From DASWRT01 sp036403035 (GTDB taxonomy: Bacteria > Pseudomonadota > Alphaproteobacteria > ATCC43930 > CGMCC-115725), in the NCBI GenBank assembly GCA_036403035.1, contig DASWRT010000236.1, positions 1-51,716 on the forward strand: DNA of 51,716 bases. The letters are read 5' to 3'. The notes below the pieces were generated by a model. The model was not told the origin of the DNA. It saw only the letters and a program-made list of their open reading frames with translations, and did not search any database. The translations under genes were made by a program, and so were the position numbers. Shown in pieces: positions 24,191 through 32,555 of this stretch (the first letter of the stretch is position 1; each line of letters begins with the position of its first letter).

Positions 24191-25624
24191 ATGTACCCGG
24201 AAATTTCGCTGTATATCGACGGGTCCTGGTGCCAGAGCACCGGCGGCCGGTCCCAGCCGGTGCTCAACCCGGCGACCGGCGAGGAGGTCGGCCGCGTCCC
24301 CTACGCCGAGCGCGGCGATCTCGACCGGGCGCTCGCCGCCGCGGAAAAGGGATGGCAGGCGTGGCGCCACGTCTCGGCCTTCGACCGCTACAAGCTGATG
24401 CGCAAGGCCGCCGACATCGTGCGCAGCCGCGCCGACCAGATCGCGACGATCATGACGGTCGAGCAGGGCAAGCCGATCATGGAGGCGCGGCTGGAGACGC
24501 TCGCCGCGGCCGACATCATCGACTGGCTCGCCGAGGAGGCCCGCCGGACCTACGGCCGCGTCGTCCCGGCGCGCGCCGAAGGCGTCTATCAGCTCGTCGT
24601 CAAGGAGCCGGTCGGTCCGGCCGCCGCCTTCACGCCGTGGAACTTCCCGATCAACCAGGCAGTCCGCAAGATCTCGGCGGCGATCGCCGCCGGCTGCTCG
24701 GTGATTCTGAAGGCCCCCGAGGAGACGCCGGGGAGCCCCGCCGAGCTGGTCCGCGCCTATGCCGACGCCGGCCTGCCGCCGGGCGTGCTGAACCTCGTGT
24801 TCGGCGTCCCATCGGAGATCTCGGAGTACCTGATCCCGCATCCGGTGATCCGCAAGATCTCGTTCACCGGCTCGACCCCGGTCGGCAAGCATCTCGCCGC
24901 GCTCGCCGGCCAGCACATGAAGCGCGTGACGATGGAACTCGGCGGACACGCGCCGGCGATCGTGTTCGAGGATGCCGACATCGACGTCGCAGCGAAGCTG
25001 CTCGCCGCGAACAAGTTCCGCAACGCCGGACAGGTCTGCGTCTCGCCGACGCGCTTCCTCGTCCATGAGCAGGTGTACGGGCCGTTCGTCGAGAAGTTCG
25101 TCGCCGCCACGAAGGCGGTGAAGGTCGGCAACGGCCTCGACAAGGAGACCCGGATGGGTCCGCTCGCGAACGCGCGGCGCGTCGACGCGATGGAAGGGTT
25201 CGTCGCGGACGCCGTCGCCAAGGGAGCCAAGGTGCAGACCGGCGGCAACCGGATCGGCAACAAGGGTTTCTTTTTCGAGCCGACTGTCATGACCGACGTG
25301 CCGCTCGACGCCCGCATCATGAACGAGGAGCCGTTCGGGCCGCTTGCGCCGATCGTGCCGTTCAGCAGCTTCGACGGGGTGGTCGAGGAGGCGAACCGCT
25401 TGCCATACGGGCTTGCCGCCTACGCCTACACGCGCTCGGCGAAAACCGCTGCGGCGATCGGCGCGGCGGTCGAGAGCGGCATGGTGTCGATCAACCATCA
25501 CGGGCTCGCGCTGCCCGAGGTGCCGTTCGGCGGCGTCAAGGATTCCGGCTACGGGTCGGAGGGCGGCTCGGAGGCGATCGAGGCGTACCTCAACACGAAG
25601 TTCATCAGCCAGACCGGGCTCTGA
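24191..25624 (+). CDS. NAD(P)-dependent aldehyde dehydrogenase (semialdehyde type)
   Basis: The 477-residue enzyme has the ALDH motifs in order: TPWNFPINQ in the cofactor domain, FTGSTPVG, the general-base Glu of MELGGHAP and the catalytic Cys of NAGQVCVSPTR. The overall form (MYPEISLYIDGSW, EEARRTYGRVVP) fits the succinate-semialdehyde / 2-oxoglutarate-semialdehyde dehydrogenase branch. The start is uncertain between GTG 24185 and ATG 24191; GAGG lies just before the latter. Next to a hydroxyproline-family enzyme, 2-oxoglutarate semialdehyde is a reasonable substrate. It could also serve the benzoylformate locus, whose own dehydrogenase seems lost. Confidence 0.88.
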   Translation: MYPEISLYIDGSWCQSTGGRSQPVLNPATGEEVGRVPYAERGDLDRALAAAEKGWQAWRHVSAFDRYKLMRKAADIVRSRADQIATIMTVEQGKPIMEARLETLAAADIIDWLAEEARRTYGRVVPARAEGVYQLVVKEPVGPAAAFTPWNFPINQAVRKISAAIAAGCSVILKAPEETPGSPAELVRAYADAGLPPGVLNLVFGVPSEISEYLIPHPVIRKISFTGSTPVGKHLAALAGQHMKRVTMELGGHAPAIVFEDADIDVAAKLLAANKFRNAGQVCVSPTRFLVHEQVYGPFVEKFVAATKAVKVGNGLDKETRMGPLANARRVDAMEGFVADAVAKGAKVQTGGNRIGNKGFFFEPTVMTDVPLDARIMNEEPFGPLAPIVPFSSFDGVVEEANRLPYGLAAYAYTRSAKTAAAIGAAVESGMVSINHHGLALPEVPFGGVKDSGYGSEGGSEAIEAYLNTKFISQTGL

Positions 25625-25638
25625 TACCGGTTCAGGTC

Positions 25639-25756
25639 TTACCGCAGAGGACGCGGAGGGACGCAGAGAAACGCGGAGGTTGGCTCATTGCGCGCCGCGG
25701 GCACGCATCGAATTCCTCTGCGAACCTCCGCGTCTTCTCCGCGCTCTCGGCGGTAA
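25639..25756. repeat. Intergenic inverted-repeat element (ACCGCAGAG...GGCGGTAA type)
   Basis: The left arm (25639-25681, starting TTACCGCAGAGGACGCGGAG) and the right arm (about 25716-25756, ending CTCTCGGCGGTAA) are imperfect reverse complements, with tandem ACGCAGAG/ACGCGGAG units in the left arm. The spacer is about 35 bases. Related repeats are common between genes of many GC-rich bacteria. The remainder of the gap 25625-25962 holds no supported gene. Confidence 0.75.
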
Positions 25757-25962
25757 AAGCGTTCTTTTCCTTCTAGCCCCAACTCCTCGTATCAGGTTCC
25801 GTTGTTGCTGATACCGCCGCTTCCGGCTCGCTCGCTGCTTCCGTCACTGCACCGGGAACATCGGCAACGTGCGGCGTTGCCGCACGGCAGGGCACCATAT
25901 ACGGTGGCGTGACGGCGCCGGACCGCACGCTCCGGTTCCCGCACTCTCCACGGACGGCAAGA

Positions 25963-26658
25963 ATGAAGAGCCCGCGCCTCGCTCAGGACATCATCGACGG
26001 CTACATGAACGTCTCGACGTCGAACGTCTCGGACGCGCTCGACCGGCTGGCGATCCGCGGCGCGCCCGCCGGATTGCTGCCGCTCTTCCCGGACTGCCGC
26101 AAGATCGTCGGCGCGGCGGCGACGATGCGGCTGGTGCCGAACGGCGACCCCGCCGCGTCGGCCGAGACGACGCCGGTGATCGGCACCCTGCGCGCGATCA
26201 TGGAGGCGCATCCGGGCGACGTGCTGGTGATCGACTTCGGCGGCCAGCGCGAGATCAACAGCTTCGGCGGCGTGGCCGGCGCGACGACTCAGCATTTCGG
26301 CCTCGCCGGGGTCGTCACGGACGGCGTGTCGCGCGACATCGACGAATTCAAGGCGCTCGGCCTGCCGGTCTACGGCAAGGGCTTTATCCAGACCTCGATC
26401 CGCGGCCGTTGCGCCTTTGCCGGGTACGGCATTCCGGTGCATCTCTCGGGCATTCCCGTCCGTCCCGGCGATCTCGTGATGGCGGACGAGAACGGCACGG
26501 TCGTCGTCCCGCAGGAGCGCGTGGGCGAAGTGCTCGACGTCGCGGCGGCATGCAAGGCGACCGAGGACGGCGTGATCGCCGCGATCCGCGCCGGGGCCGA
26601 CCCGATCGAGGCGCACGAGCGGGTACGCTACGACGCGATGCTGAAGCCGCAGCGATGA
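25963..26658 (+). CDS. RraA-like protein, possible 4-hydroxy-4-methyl-2-oxoglutarate aldolase (copy 1)
   Basis: This 231-residue protein has the RraA-fold signature: VSTSNVSDALDRL near the N terminus and GLAGVVTDGVSRDI with the Arg-Asp pair that binds metal and pyruvate in HMG aldolases. Such enzymes split 4-hydroxy-4-methyl-2-oxoglutarate or related acids into pyruvate and a keto acid. The ATG at 25963 is used; a GTG at 25909 would add 18 residues. It overlaps the next RraA-like gene by 4 bases (ATGA), so the two form an operon and perhaps a hetero-oligomer. Confidence 0.8.
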   Translation: MKSPRLAQDIIDGYMNVSTSNVSDALDRLAIRGAPAGLLPLFPDCRKIVGAAATMRLVPNGDPAASAETTPVIGTLRAIMEAHPGDVLVIDFGGQREINSFGGVAGATTQHFGLAGVVTDGVSRDIDEFKALGLPVYGKGFIQTSIRGRCAFAGYGIPVHLSGIPVRPGDLVMADENGTVVVPQERVGEVLDVAAACKATEDGVIAAIRAGADPIEAHERVRYDAMLKPQR

Positions 26659-27476
26659 CGGCGCCGCCCACACCGGCGACCGGCGAGGAGGCTGCGGCGC
26701 TGCGGGCGAGGCTCGCCCGCGTCGGGACCTGCGCCGCGATCGACATCCTGCGCAAGCACGGCGGAGCGGAGCGTATCCCGGTGGAGCGCCTCGTGATCCG
26801 GGATGTCCGGCCGCTGCTGCCGCTCGGCGGCCGCGGTGCGCCGTCGGTTGCCGGGCCGGCCCGCACGCTGCGCTTCCTGCCGGCGCGCGACGATGTCGCG
26901 GCCTCGCCGAACGGGCGGGTCAATTTCGACCTGATCGACGGCGTCCGGCCGGGCGAGGTGCTCGTGTTCGATACCGCGCGCGGCCTCGGCGGGTCGGTGC
27001 TCGGCGACATGCTCGCCCTCCGGGCCGCCCGCAACGGCGCGGCCGGCGTCGTCACCGACGGCGTCATGCGCGACCTCGCGGGGCTCGCTTCGGTCGGGCT
27101 GCCGGTCTTCGCCTCCGGGGTCCGGCCGTACCCGTTCATCGGCACGCTGATCCCGTGGGAGGCCGACGTGCCGATCCAATGCGGCGGCGCGCTCGTGCTG
27201 CCGGGCGACTGGATCCTCGCCGATGCCGACGCCGTCCTCGTCCTGCCGCGGACCCTCGCCGGGCTCGTGGCGGACGGCGCGGATGCGCTGGCGAGCGAGG
27301 AGGCGTTCTGCCGGGCGCTGCTCGAACGCGGCCATCCGTTGCGGGAGGCGTACCCGATGCCGCCGGGTCTGCGCCCGCATTACGAACGCTATCTGCGCGA
27401 CGGCGTGCTGCCGGGCCCCGACGAGGTTTCGCGGGCTGCGGCTACTGGCATGGGGCCGACACGCGAGGTATCTTAA
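26655..27476 (+). CDS. RraA-like protein (copy 2)
   Basis: The 273-residue protein starts within the stop of copy 1 (ATGA overlap). It keeps the core motif NGAAGVVTDGVMRDLAGL and GDMLALRAARNG, where the upstream Gly-Asp and the Arg-Asp pair are conserved. It is about 40 residues longer than copy 1, with extra sequence at both ends (PMPPGLRPHYERYLRDG near the C terminus). The two copies have diverged clearly. A dehydratase or aldolase function on a 2-oxo or hydroxy acid is likely, with substrate unknown. Confidence 0.8.
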   Translation: MTAPPTPATGEEAAALRARLARVGTCAAIDILRKHGGAERIPVERLVIRDVRPLLPLGGRGAPSVAGPARTLRFLPARDDVAASPNGRVNFDLIDGVRPGEVLVFDTARGLGGSVLGDMLALRAARNGAAGVVTDGVMRDLAGLASVGLPVFASGVRPYPFIGTLIPWEADVPIQCGGALVLPGDWILADADAVLVLPRTLAGLVADGADALASEEAFCRALLERGHPLREAYPMPPGLRPHYERYLRDGVLPGPDEVSRAAATGMGPTREVS

Positions 27477-27567
27477 GAGGCTGTCTCAGCACGCCTTTGG
27501 CTTCCCGGCACTGTCGCGCCGGTGCCGCGACATCCGCGATGCGGCGCAAAGCCGATTGCAATGAATG

Positions 27568-27589
27568 CCAGTTTGGTATACCAAACTGG
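27568..27589. promoter_or_regulatory. GntR operator, perfect 22-bp palindrome
   Basis: CCAGTTTGGTA is followed directly by its reverse complement, forming a perfect 22-bp palindrome with core TTGGTATACCAA. It lies 82 bases before the GntR gene at 27671. The same TTTGGTATACC core is present at 40694-40726 and 49126-49153, so the three sites probably belong to one regulator type. Confidence 0.85.
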
Positions 27590-27670
27590 GATAATGAACG
27601 TTCGGGCATGTGCGGCATTGCTCGCCAACAATAGAGGCGGCACGCACGCACCACTCGGGAGGAACGATTC

Positions 27671-28333
27671 GTGTCGCAAATGCGGCTCGCCTACGAGAAT
27701 CTGCGGGATCTCATCCTGACGCTGGAGCTGGCTCCCGGCGAGAGATTGAGCGAACGCTGGCTCGAGACGCGCTTCGAAGGATCGCGCACGCCGATCAGGG
27801 CGGCGCTTGTCAGGCTTGAGACCGAAGGGCTGATACAGCGCGAAGGCCGCGGCTATATCGTCGCGCCGATCCAGCTCGGCGAGATCGAGCATGTCTTCGC
27901 CTTCCGCGAGACGGTGGAGATCGGGGCGGCCCGCCTCGCCTGCGAGAGCGCGACGCCGGCCGATATCGACGTCATCGATGAAATGCTCGACTCCTGCCGT
28001 TCCGACACGCCGCGCGAGGAATGGCACCGCGTCGGCAACGAATTCCACGTCGAGCTTGCCCGCCTCTCCGGGAACCCGTTCTTCGCGCGGTCGCTCGACG
28101 ACATCATGACGCGACTGTCGCGGGCGCGCTGGCTGGAGATCTGGAACGAGGCTGCGCGCGACCGCGCCTGGGGCGAGCACCGGCGGATTCTCGAGCTGAT
28201 GCGCGCGCGCAAGCCCGATCGGGCGGCGGCGGCGATATCCGCGCACATCCGCGGCTCCTGCGACCGGCTGCTGACCTCGGTGTCGGAAAACCGGCGCGGC
28301 CTGCGGGCGCGCGGCTTCTCGGTGGTCAACTGA
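27671..28333 (+). CDS. GntR-family (FadR/FCD type) transcriptional regulator, paralog A
   Basis: The 220-residue protein has a winged helix at the N terminus (ERWLETRF, SRTPIRAAL, LETEGLIQREGRGYIVAP) and an FCD ligand domain with the metal-binding pattern of FHVELARLSGN and GEHRRILELM. GTG at 27671 follows GGGAGGAA. It shares long identical blocks with the regulator at 48422-49084 (SRTPIRAAL, FHVELARLSGN, LSRARWLEI, RRGLRAR), so the two are paralogs. The stop overlaps the start of the CoA-transferase gene (TGATG); it likely represses this operon through the palindrome at 27568, in response to an organic acid. Confidence 0.92.
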   Translation: MSQMRLAYENLRDLILTLELAPGERLSERWLETRFEGSRTPIRAALVRLETEGLIQREGRGYIVAPIQLGEIEHVFAFRETVEIGAARLACESATPADIDVIDEMLDSCRSDTPREEWHRVGNEFHVELARLSGNPFFARSLDDIMTRLSRARWLEIWNEAARDRAWGEHRRILELMRARKPDRAAAAISAHIRGSCDRLLTSVSENRRGLRARGFSVVN

Positions 28334-29595
28334 TGGCCGGGGATACTCGAAGCAAGACCGGACCCGGACCGGGCACGGCGGCAACGGCGCCCGGTCCGCT
28401 CGCCGGCGTGCGCGTGATCGAAATGGGGTCGTTCATCGCCGGCCCTTACAGTGCCCAGCTGCTGGCCGACCTCGGCGCCGACCTGATCAAGGTCGAAGCG
28501 CCGGGCAGCGGCGATCCGATGCGCGTCTGGGGCGCCCAGGCCGCCAACGGCGCATCGCTCTGGTGGCCGGTGATCGGCCGCAACAAGCGCTCGATCACGC
28601 TCGACCTGCGCCGTCCGGAGGGTCAGGCGCTGGCGCGGCGGCTCGTGCTCGATGCCGACGTGCTGATCGAGAATTTCCGGCCCGGGACGCTGGAGGGGTG
28701 GAACCTCGACCCGGAGGACCTGCGGCGCGAGCGGCCCGGCCTCATCGTCGGCCGCGTCTCCGGGTTCGGACAGACCGGACCGTACCGCGAGCGCGCCGGC
28801 TTCGCCGCCGTCTCCGAGGCGATGGCCGGACTGCGCAACCTCACCGGCTACCCCGACCGGCCGCCGACCCGCGTCGGCCTGTCGATCGGCGACACGCTGG
28901 CCGGGATGTTCTGCGTCATCGGCGTCATCAGCGCGCTCTATGCCCGCGACCGCGGCACGGGCGGCGGCACCGGAGCCGGTCAGACGGTCGACGTCGCGAT
29001 CACCGACAGCGTGCTCGCCGTGCTGGAGAGCGTCATCAGCGAGTTCAGCAGCATCGGCCGCATCCGCGAGCGTACCGGCACCGCGCTCCCCGGCATTGCC
29101 CCGTCTAACCTCTACCCGACGCAGGACGGGTCCTGGGTGGTGATCGGCGCCAATGGCGACGGCCTGTTCCGGCGGCTTGCCGCGGTGATGGGCAAGCCGG
29201 AACTTGCCGACGACGAGCGCTATGCGACGCACCGGGCGCGCGGACGGAATCAGCAGGAGGTCGACGATCTCGTCGCCGACTGGACCCGGACACTGCCGCG
29301 CGATGCGATCCTCAGTCGCCTCGACGAAGCAAAGATCCCCGCCGGACCGGTCAGCACCGCGGCGGACATCGTCGCCAACCCGCATTTCCGCGCCCGCGGG
29401 AGCGTCGTCGACGTCGATGCGGGCGAACTCGGGACGCTCGCGATGCAGGGCGTGGTGCCCCGCCTGTCGGACACGCCCGGCGAGATCCGCTGGACCGGGC
29501 CGGCGCTCGGCGCGCACAACGCCGAGATCTACGGCGGGTTGCTGGGTCTCGATGACGCGGAGATTTCCCGTTTGCAAGCCGAAGGAATTATCTGA
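28333..29595 (+). CDS. Family III (CaiB/BaiF) CoA-transferase, paralog A
   Basis: The 420-residue enzyme shows the family III signatures: GVRVIEMGSFIAGP, GSGDPMRVWG, NFRPGTLEGWN, GFGQTGPYRERAG and LSIGDTLAGM, the last with the catalytic Asp. It moves CoA from a donor such as succinyl-CoA to a carboxylic acid. It starts within the stop of gntR and its own stop overlaps the ABC ATPase start, so activation of the imported acid and its uptake are directly linked. It is closely related to the enzyme at 33951. The acid is not known; context suggests a hydroxy or branched dicarboxylic acid. Confidence 0.9.
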   Translation: MAGDTRSKTGPGPGTAATAPGPLAGVRVIEMGSFIAGPYSAQLLADLGADLIKVEAPGSGDPMRVWGAQAANGASLWWPVIGRNKRSITLDLRRPEGQALARRLVLDADVLIENFRPGTLEGWNLDPEDLRRERPGLIVGRVSGFGQTGPYRERAGFAAVSEAMAGLRNLTGYPDRPPTRVGLSIGDTLAGMFCVIGVISALYARDRGTGGGTGAGQTVDVAITDSVLAVLESVISEFSSIGRIRERTGTALPGIAPSNLYPTQDGSWVVIGANGDGLFRRLAAVMGKPELADDERYATHRARGRNQQEVDDLVADWTRTLPRDAILSRLDEAKIPAGPVSTAADIVANPHFRARGSVVDVDAGELGTLAMQGVVPRLSDTPGEIRWTGPALGAHNAEIYGGLLGLDDAEISRLQAEGII

Positions 29596-30464
29596 TGGCG
29601 AAGCCGCAGCTGGTGGTTTCCGTCGAGAACGGGCCGCGCGCCGCTGAGGCGGTGCATGCCTTGGCGCTCGAGGATGTGACGATCTCATTCGGTTCCGCGC
29701 AGTCCCGAGGCGGCGCGGTCTACACGGCGATCCGCGACGCGACGCTGCGGGTCAAGGACGGAGAGTTCGTCTCGATCGTCGGCCCGACCGGCTGCGGGAA
29801 ATCGACGCTCCTCAACGTCGCGGCCGGGCTGCTGCTGCCGTCGAAGGGCCGGGTCAGCGTCTTCGGACAGAAGCTTCAAGGACTCAACCGGCAGGCCGCC
29901 TACCTCTTCCAGACGGAAGCGCTGATGCCCTGGAAGAACGCTCTCGACAACGTCGCGATCGGCCTCGAGGTCCGCGGCGTGCCGCGCCGCGAAGCGGTCG
30001 GACGCGCTCAGGAATGGCTGGTGCGGGTCGGGCTGGCGCGCTTCGGCGACCGCTACCCGCACCAGATGTCCGGCGGCATGCGGAAGCGCGTGGCGCTCGC
30101 GCAGACGCTGATCCTCGACCCGAAGATCATGTTCATGGACGAGCCGTTCAGCGCGCTCGACGTGCAGACCCGGCAGCTCATGGAGAACGAGCTGCTCGAC
30201 CTCTGGGCGGCCGACCGCAAGTCGGTCCTGTTCGTGACGCACGACCTGGAGGAAGCGATCTCGATGTCCGACCGCGTCGTCCTGCTGTCGGCGGGACCGG
30301 GCGCACGGATCATCGGCGAGTACGCGGTCGACCTGCCGCGCCCGCGGGACGTTTCCGAGATCCGCATGACGCCGGGCTTCCTCGATCTTCACAAGCGCAT
30401 CTGGGCCGACCTCAAGGAGGAGGTCCTGAAGGGCTATGCGCAGCAGCAGAGCCGGAGGGATTGA
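29595..30464 (+). CDS. ABC transporter ATP-binding protein (nitrate/sulfonate/taurine type)
   Basis: This 289-residue ATPase has Walker A GPTGCGKST (about residues 66-74), the signature MSGGMRKRVALAQ, Walker B IMFMDEPF and the switch His in FVTHDLEEA. It belongs to the SsuB/TauB group. The ATG overlaps the stop of the CoA-transferase gene. It acts with the permease at 30470 and the binding protein at 32556 to import an organic acid; members of this group carry sulfonates, nitrate, pyrimidine precursors or aromatic acids. Confidence 0.93.
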   Translation: MAKPQLVVSVENGPRAAEAVHALALEDVTISFGSAQSRGGAVYTAIRDATLRVKDGEFVSIVGPTGCGKSTLLNVAAGLLLPSKGRVSVFGQKLQGLNRQAAYLFQTEALMPWKNALDNVAIGLEVRGVPRREAVGRAQEWLVRVGLARFGDRYPHQMSGGMRKRVALAQTLILDPKIMFMDEPFSALDVQTRQLMENELLDLWAADRKSVLFVTHDLEEAISMSDRVVLLSAGPGARIIGEYAVDLPRPRDVSEIRMTPGFLDLHKRIWADLKEEVLKGYAQQQSRRD

Positions 30465-30469
30465 GAAAG

Positions 30470-31306
30470 ATGGCCGTTACCGGAAACTCCCTTGCGATGC
30501 GGCTCCACTCCGACCGCCGGGCGCTGCTCGCTCTGCAGCTCATCGTGCTGGTCGCGTTCTTCGCGCTCTGGTACGTGCTCACGGCGACCAAGATCCTCGA
30601 TCCATTCTTCTTCGGATCGCCGGTCGAAGTCGTGCGGCGCACCATCGACGATTTCGTATCCGGCGCGATCTACCGCCATCTGTGGATCACGCTGCTGGAG
30701 ACGATGCTCGCCTTCTCGATCGGCACGGTCAGCGGGATCATCTTCGGGTTCTGGTTCGCCCGCGCGCCGCTCGTCTCGGCAGTGTTCGATCCGTACATCA
30801 AGGCGGCGAACGCCATCCCCCGCGTCGTGCTGGCGCCGATCTTCGCGCTGTGGCTGGGACTCGGGATCTGGTCGAAGGTCGCGCTCGGCGTCACGCTCGT
30901 GTTCTTCATCGTGTTCTTCAACGTCTACCAGGGCGTCAAGGAGGTCAGCCCGGTCGTGCTGGCCAACGCCCGCATGCTCGGGATGAACGGACGGCAATTG
31001 CTGCGGCACGTCTACCTCCCGTCGGCGCTCTCGTGGGTGTTCTCCAGCCTGCATACGGCGGTCGGCTTCGCCCTGGTCGGCGCGGTGGTCGGCGAATATC
31101 TCGGCGCCTCCGCCGGGCTCGGCTACCGCATCGCGCAGGCAGAGGGCGTGTTCGATACCAACGGCGTGTTCTCCGGCATGCTGATCCTCACCGCCTTCGT
31201 GATCCTGCTCGACGCGCTGGTCAGCGCAATCGAGAAGAAGCTGCTGGTATGGCGGCCGACCACCGCATCGACCACCGTCGCCGCCGCGGCGGGCGCCCAG
31301 GGCTGA
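30470..31306 (+). CDS. ABC transporter permease (SsuC/TauC type)
   Basis: The 278-residue protein has about six membrane helices and the cytoplasmic ATPase-contact loop typical of this group (ANARMLGMNGRQLLRHVYLPSAL). The start at 30470 follows GGAGGG and comes 5 bases after the ATPase stop. It forms the membrane channel of the transporter with the ATPase at 29595. The tail is Ala/Thr-rich and probably has no function of its own. Confidence 0.92.
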   Translation: MAVTGNSLAMRLHSDRRALLALQLIVLVAFFALWYVLTATKILDPFFFGSPVEVVRRTIDDFVSGAIYRHLWITLLETMLAFSIGTVSGIIFGFWFARAPLVSAVFDPYIKAANAIPRVVLAPIFALWLGLGIWSKVALGVTLVFFIVFFNVYQGVKEVSPVVLANARMLGMNGRQLLRHVYLPSALSWVFSSLHTAVGFALVGAVVGEYLGASAGLGYRIAQAEGVFDTNGVFSGMLILTAFVILLDALVSAIEKKLLVWRPTTASTTVAAAAGAQG

Positions 31307-31448
31307 ACGCGCAAGTCCGCCCGCCCCTGCCCTTCCTTCCGCTGCCCCCCGACAGTCGAGCGGCAGCGGCGGGACGGAGCGGCGCCGGGCGGATGCCATG
31401 CGGCGCGGACTACGTCAAGCAATCAACAAACGCTTCAGGGAGAAACGC

Positions 31449-32498
31449 ATGCAGAGGACAGGCTTGACTGCGGCGACCGCTTGCGCGCTCGCGCTGGCGG
31501 CGGCGGTTCCCACGGCGACCGCCGCCGAAGATCTCGCTGTCCGCGACGTCGGCAGCTTCTATGTCGGCGGGCGCGAGGTCGTGCTGTCCGGGCTGCCGTC
31601 GCGGGAGATCAGCTTCACCGCCGGCATGACGCCGCTGAAGGTCGACCCGAACGGCGAGTTCGAGGTCGAGCAGATGTACGTCCAGTACGTGAAGCTCGCC
31701 AAGCCGAAGGCGAAATACCCGCTGCTGCTGTGGCATGGCGGCGGGCTCACCGGCGTCACGTGGGAGACCAAGCCGGACGGGCAGCCGGGCTGGCAGAGCT
31801 ATTTCCTCCACGCGGGGCACGACGTCTATGTCTCGGATGCGGTGGAGCGCGGCCGCGCCTCCTGGGCGCGCTATCCCGAGATCTTCAAGACCGAGCCTTT
31901 CTTCCGGCCGAAGAAGGAGGCATGGGAGCTGTTCCGCATCGGTCCGGCCGACTCTTACCGCCCGAACGCGGCCGAGCGCGTCTCTTTCCCCGGCACGCAG
32001 TTCCCGGTGGCCGCGTTCGACGAGTTCGCGAAGCAGTCGGTGCCGCGCTGGGCGACCAACGACGAGGCGACGCAGAAGGCGTACGACGCTTACGTGCAGA
32101 AAGTCTGCCCGTGCGTGATCATCGTGCACAGCCAGGGCGGCAATTTCGCCTTCAACGCGGCGCTGCACGCGCCCGACAAGGTCAAGGCGGTGGTGGCGAT
32201 CGAGCCGTCGGGGGCTCCCGACCCGGCCAAGGTCGACGTCGCGTCGATGAAGGGCGTCCCCCACCTCTTCGTCTGGGGCGACCATCTCGCCGACTCGGCG
32301 CCGTGGCAGAAATTCATCGGTCCGCCGACGAAGTACCGCGACGCGATCGTCGCGGCCGGCGGCACGGCCGACTGGATCGACCTGCCGAAGCAGGGCATCG
32401 CCGGCAACACGCACATGATGATGATGGACAGGAATTCCGACCAGATCGCGGCGCTGGTCCAGGAATGGTTCGTGAAGCAGGGGCTCGCGACGCCATGA
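31449..32498 (+). CDS. Secreted alpha/beta-hydrolase (esterase-like)
   Basis: The 349-residue protein has a signal peptide (MQRTGLTAATACALALAAAV, cleavage near TAAAE) and so acts outside the cytoplasm. The hydrolase fold shows the oxyanion region LLLWHGGGLTG, a nucleophile elbow VHSQGGN with Ser, an acid on FVWGDH and a late His in GNTHMMMM. It lies between the permease and the binding protein of one ABC operon, with a GGGAGAA site. This suggests that the transporter imports a product released from an ester or lactone in the periplasm. The substrate is unknown. Confidence 0.85.
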   Translation: MQRTGLTAATACALALAAAVPTATAAEDLAVRDVGSFYVGGREVVLSGLPSREISFTAGMTPLKVDPNGEFEVEQMYVQYVKLAKPKAKYPLLLWHGGGLTGVTWETKPDGQPGWQSYFLHAGHDVYVSDAVERGRASWARYPEIFKTEPFFRPKKEAWELFRIGPADSYRPNAAERVSFPGTQFPVAAFDEFAKQSVPRWATNDEATQKAYDAYVQKVCPCVIIVHSQGGNFAFNAALHAPDKVKAVVAIEPSGAPDPAKVDVASMKGVPHLFVWGDHLADSAPWQKFIGPPTKYRDAIVAAGGTADWIDLPKQGIAGNTHMMMMDRNSDQIAALVQEWFVKQGLATP

Positions 32499-32555
32499 GC
32501 TCGGAGCCTGCTCCGGCAGACTCTCAGAACGCAAACAAGCTCAAGGGAGAGAACG

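Noticed and set aside
25639..25756. Inverted repeat considered as a CRISPR-like array
   Set aside because: The repeated units are short, irregular and arranged as one inverted repeat, with no regular spacers and no cas genes.
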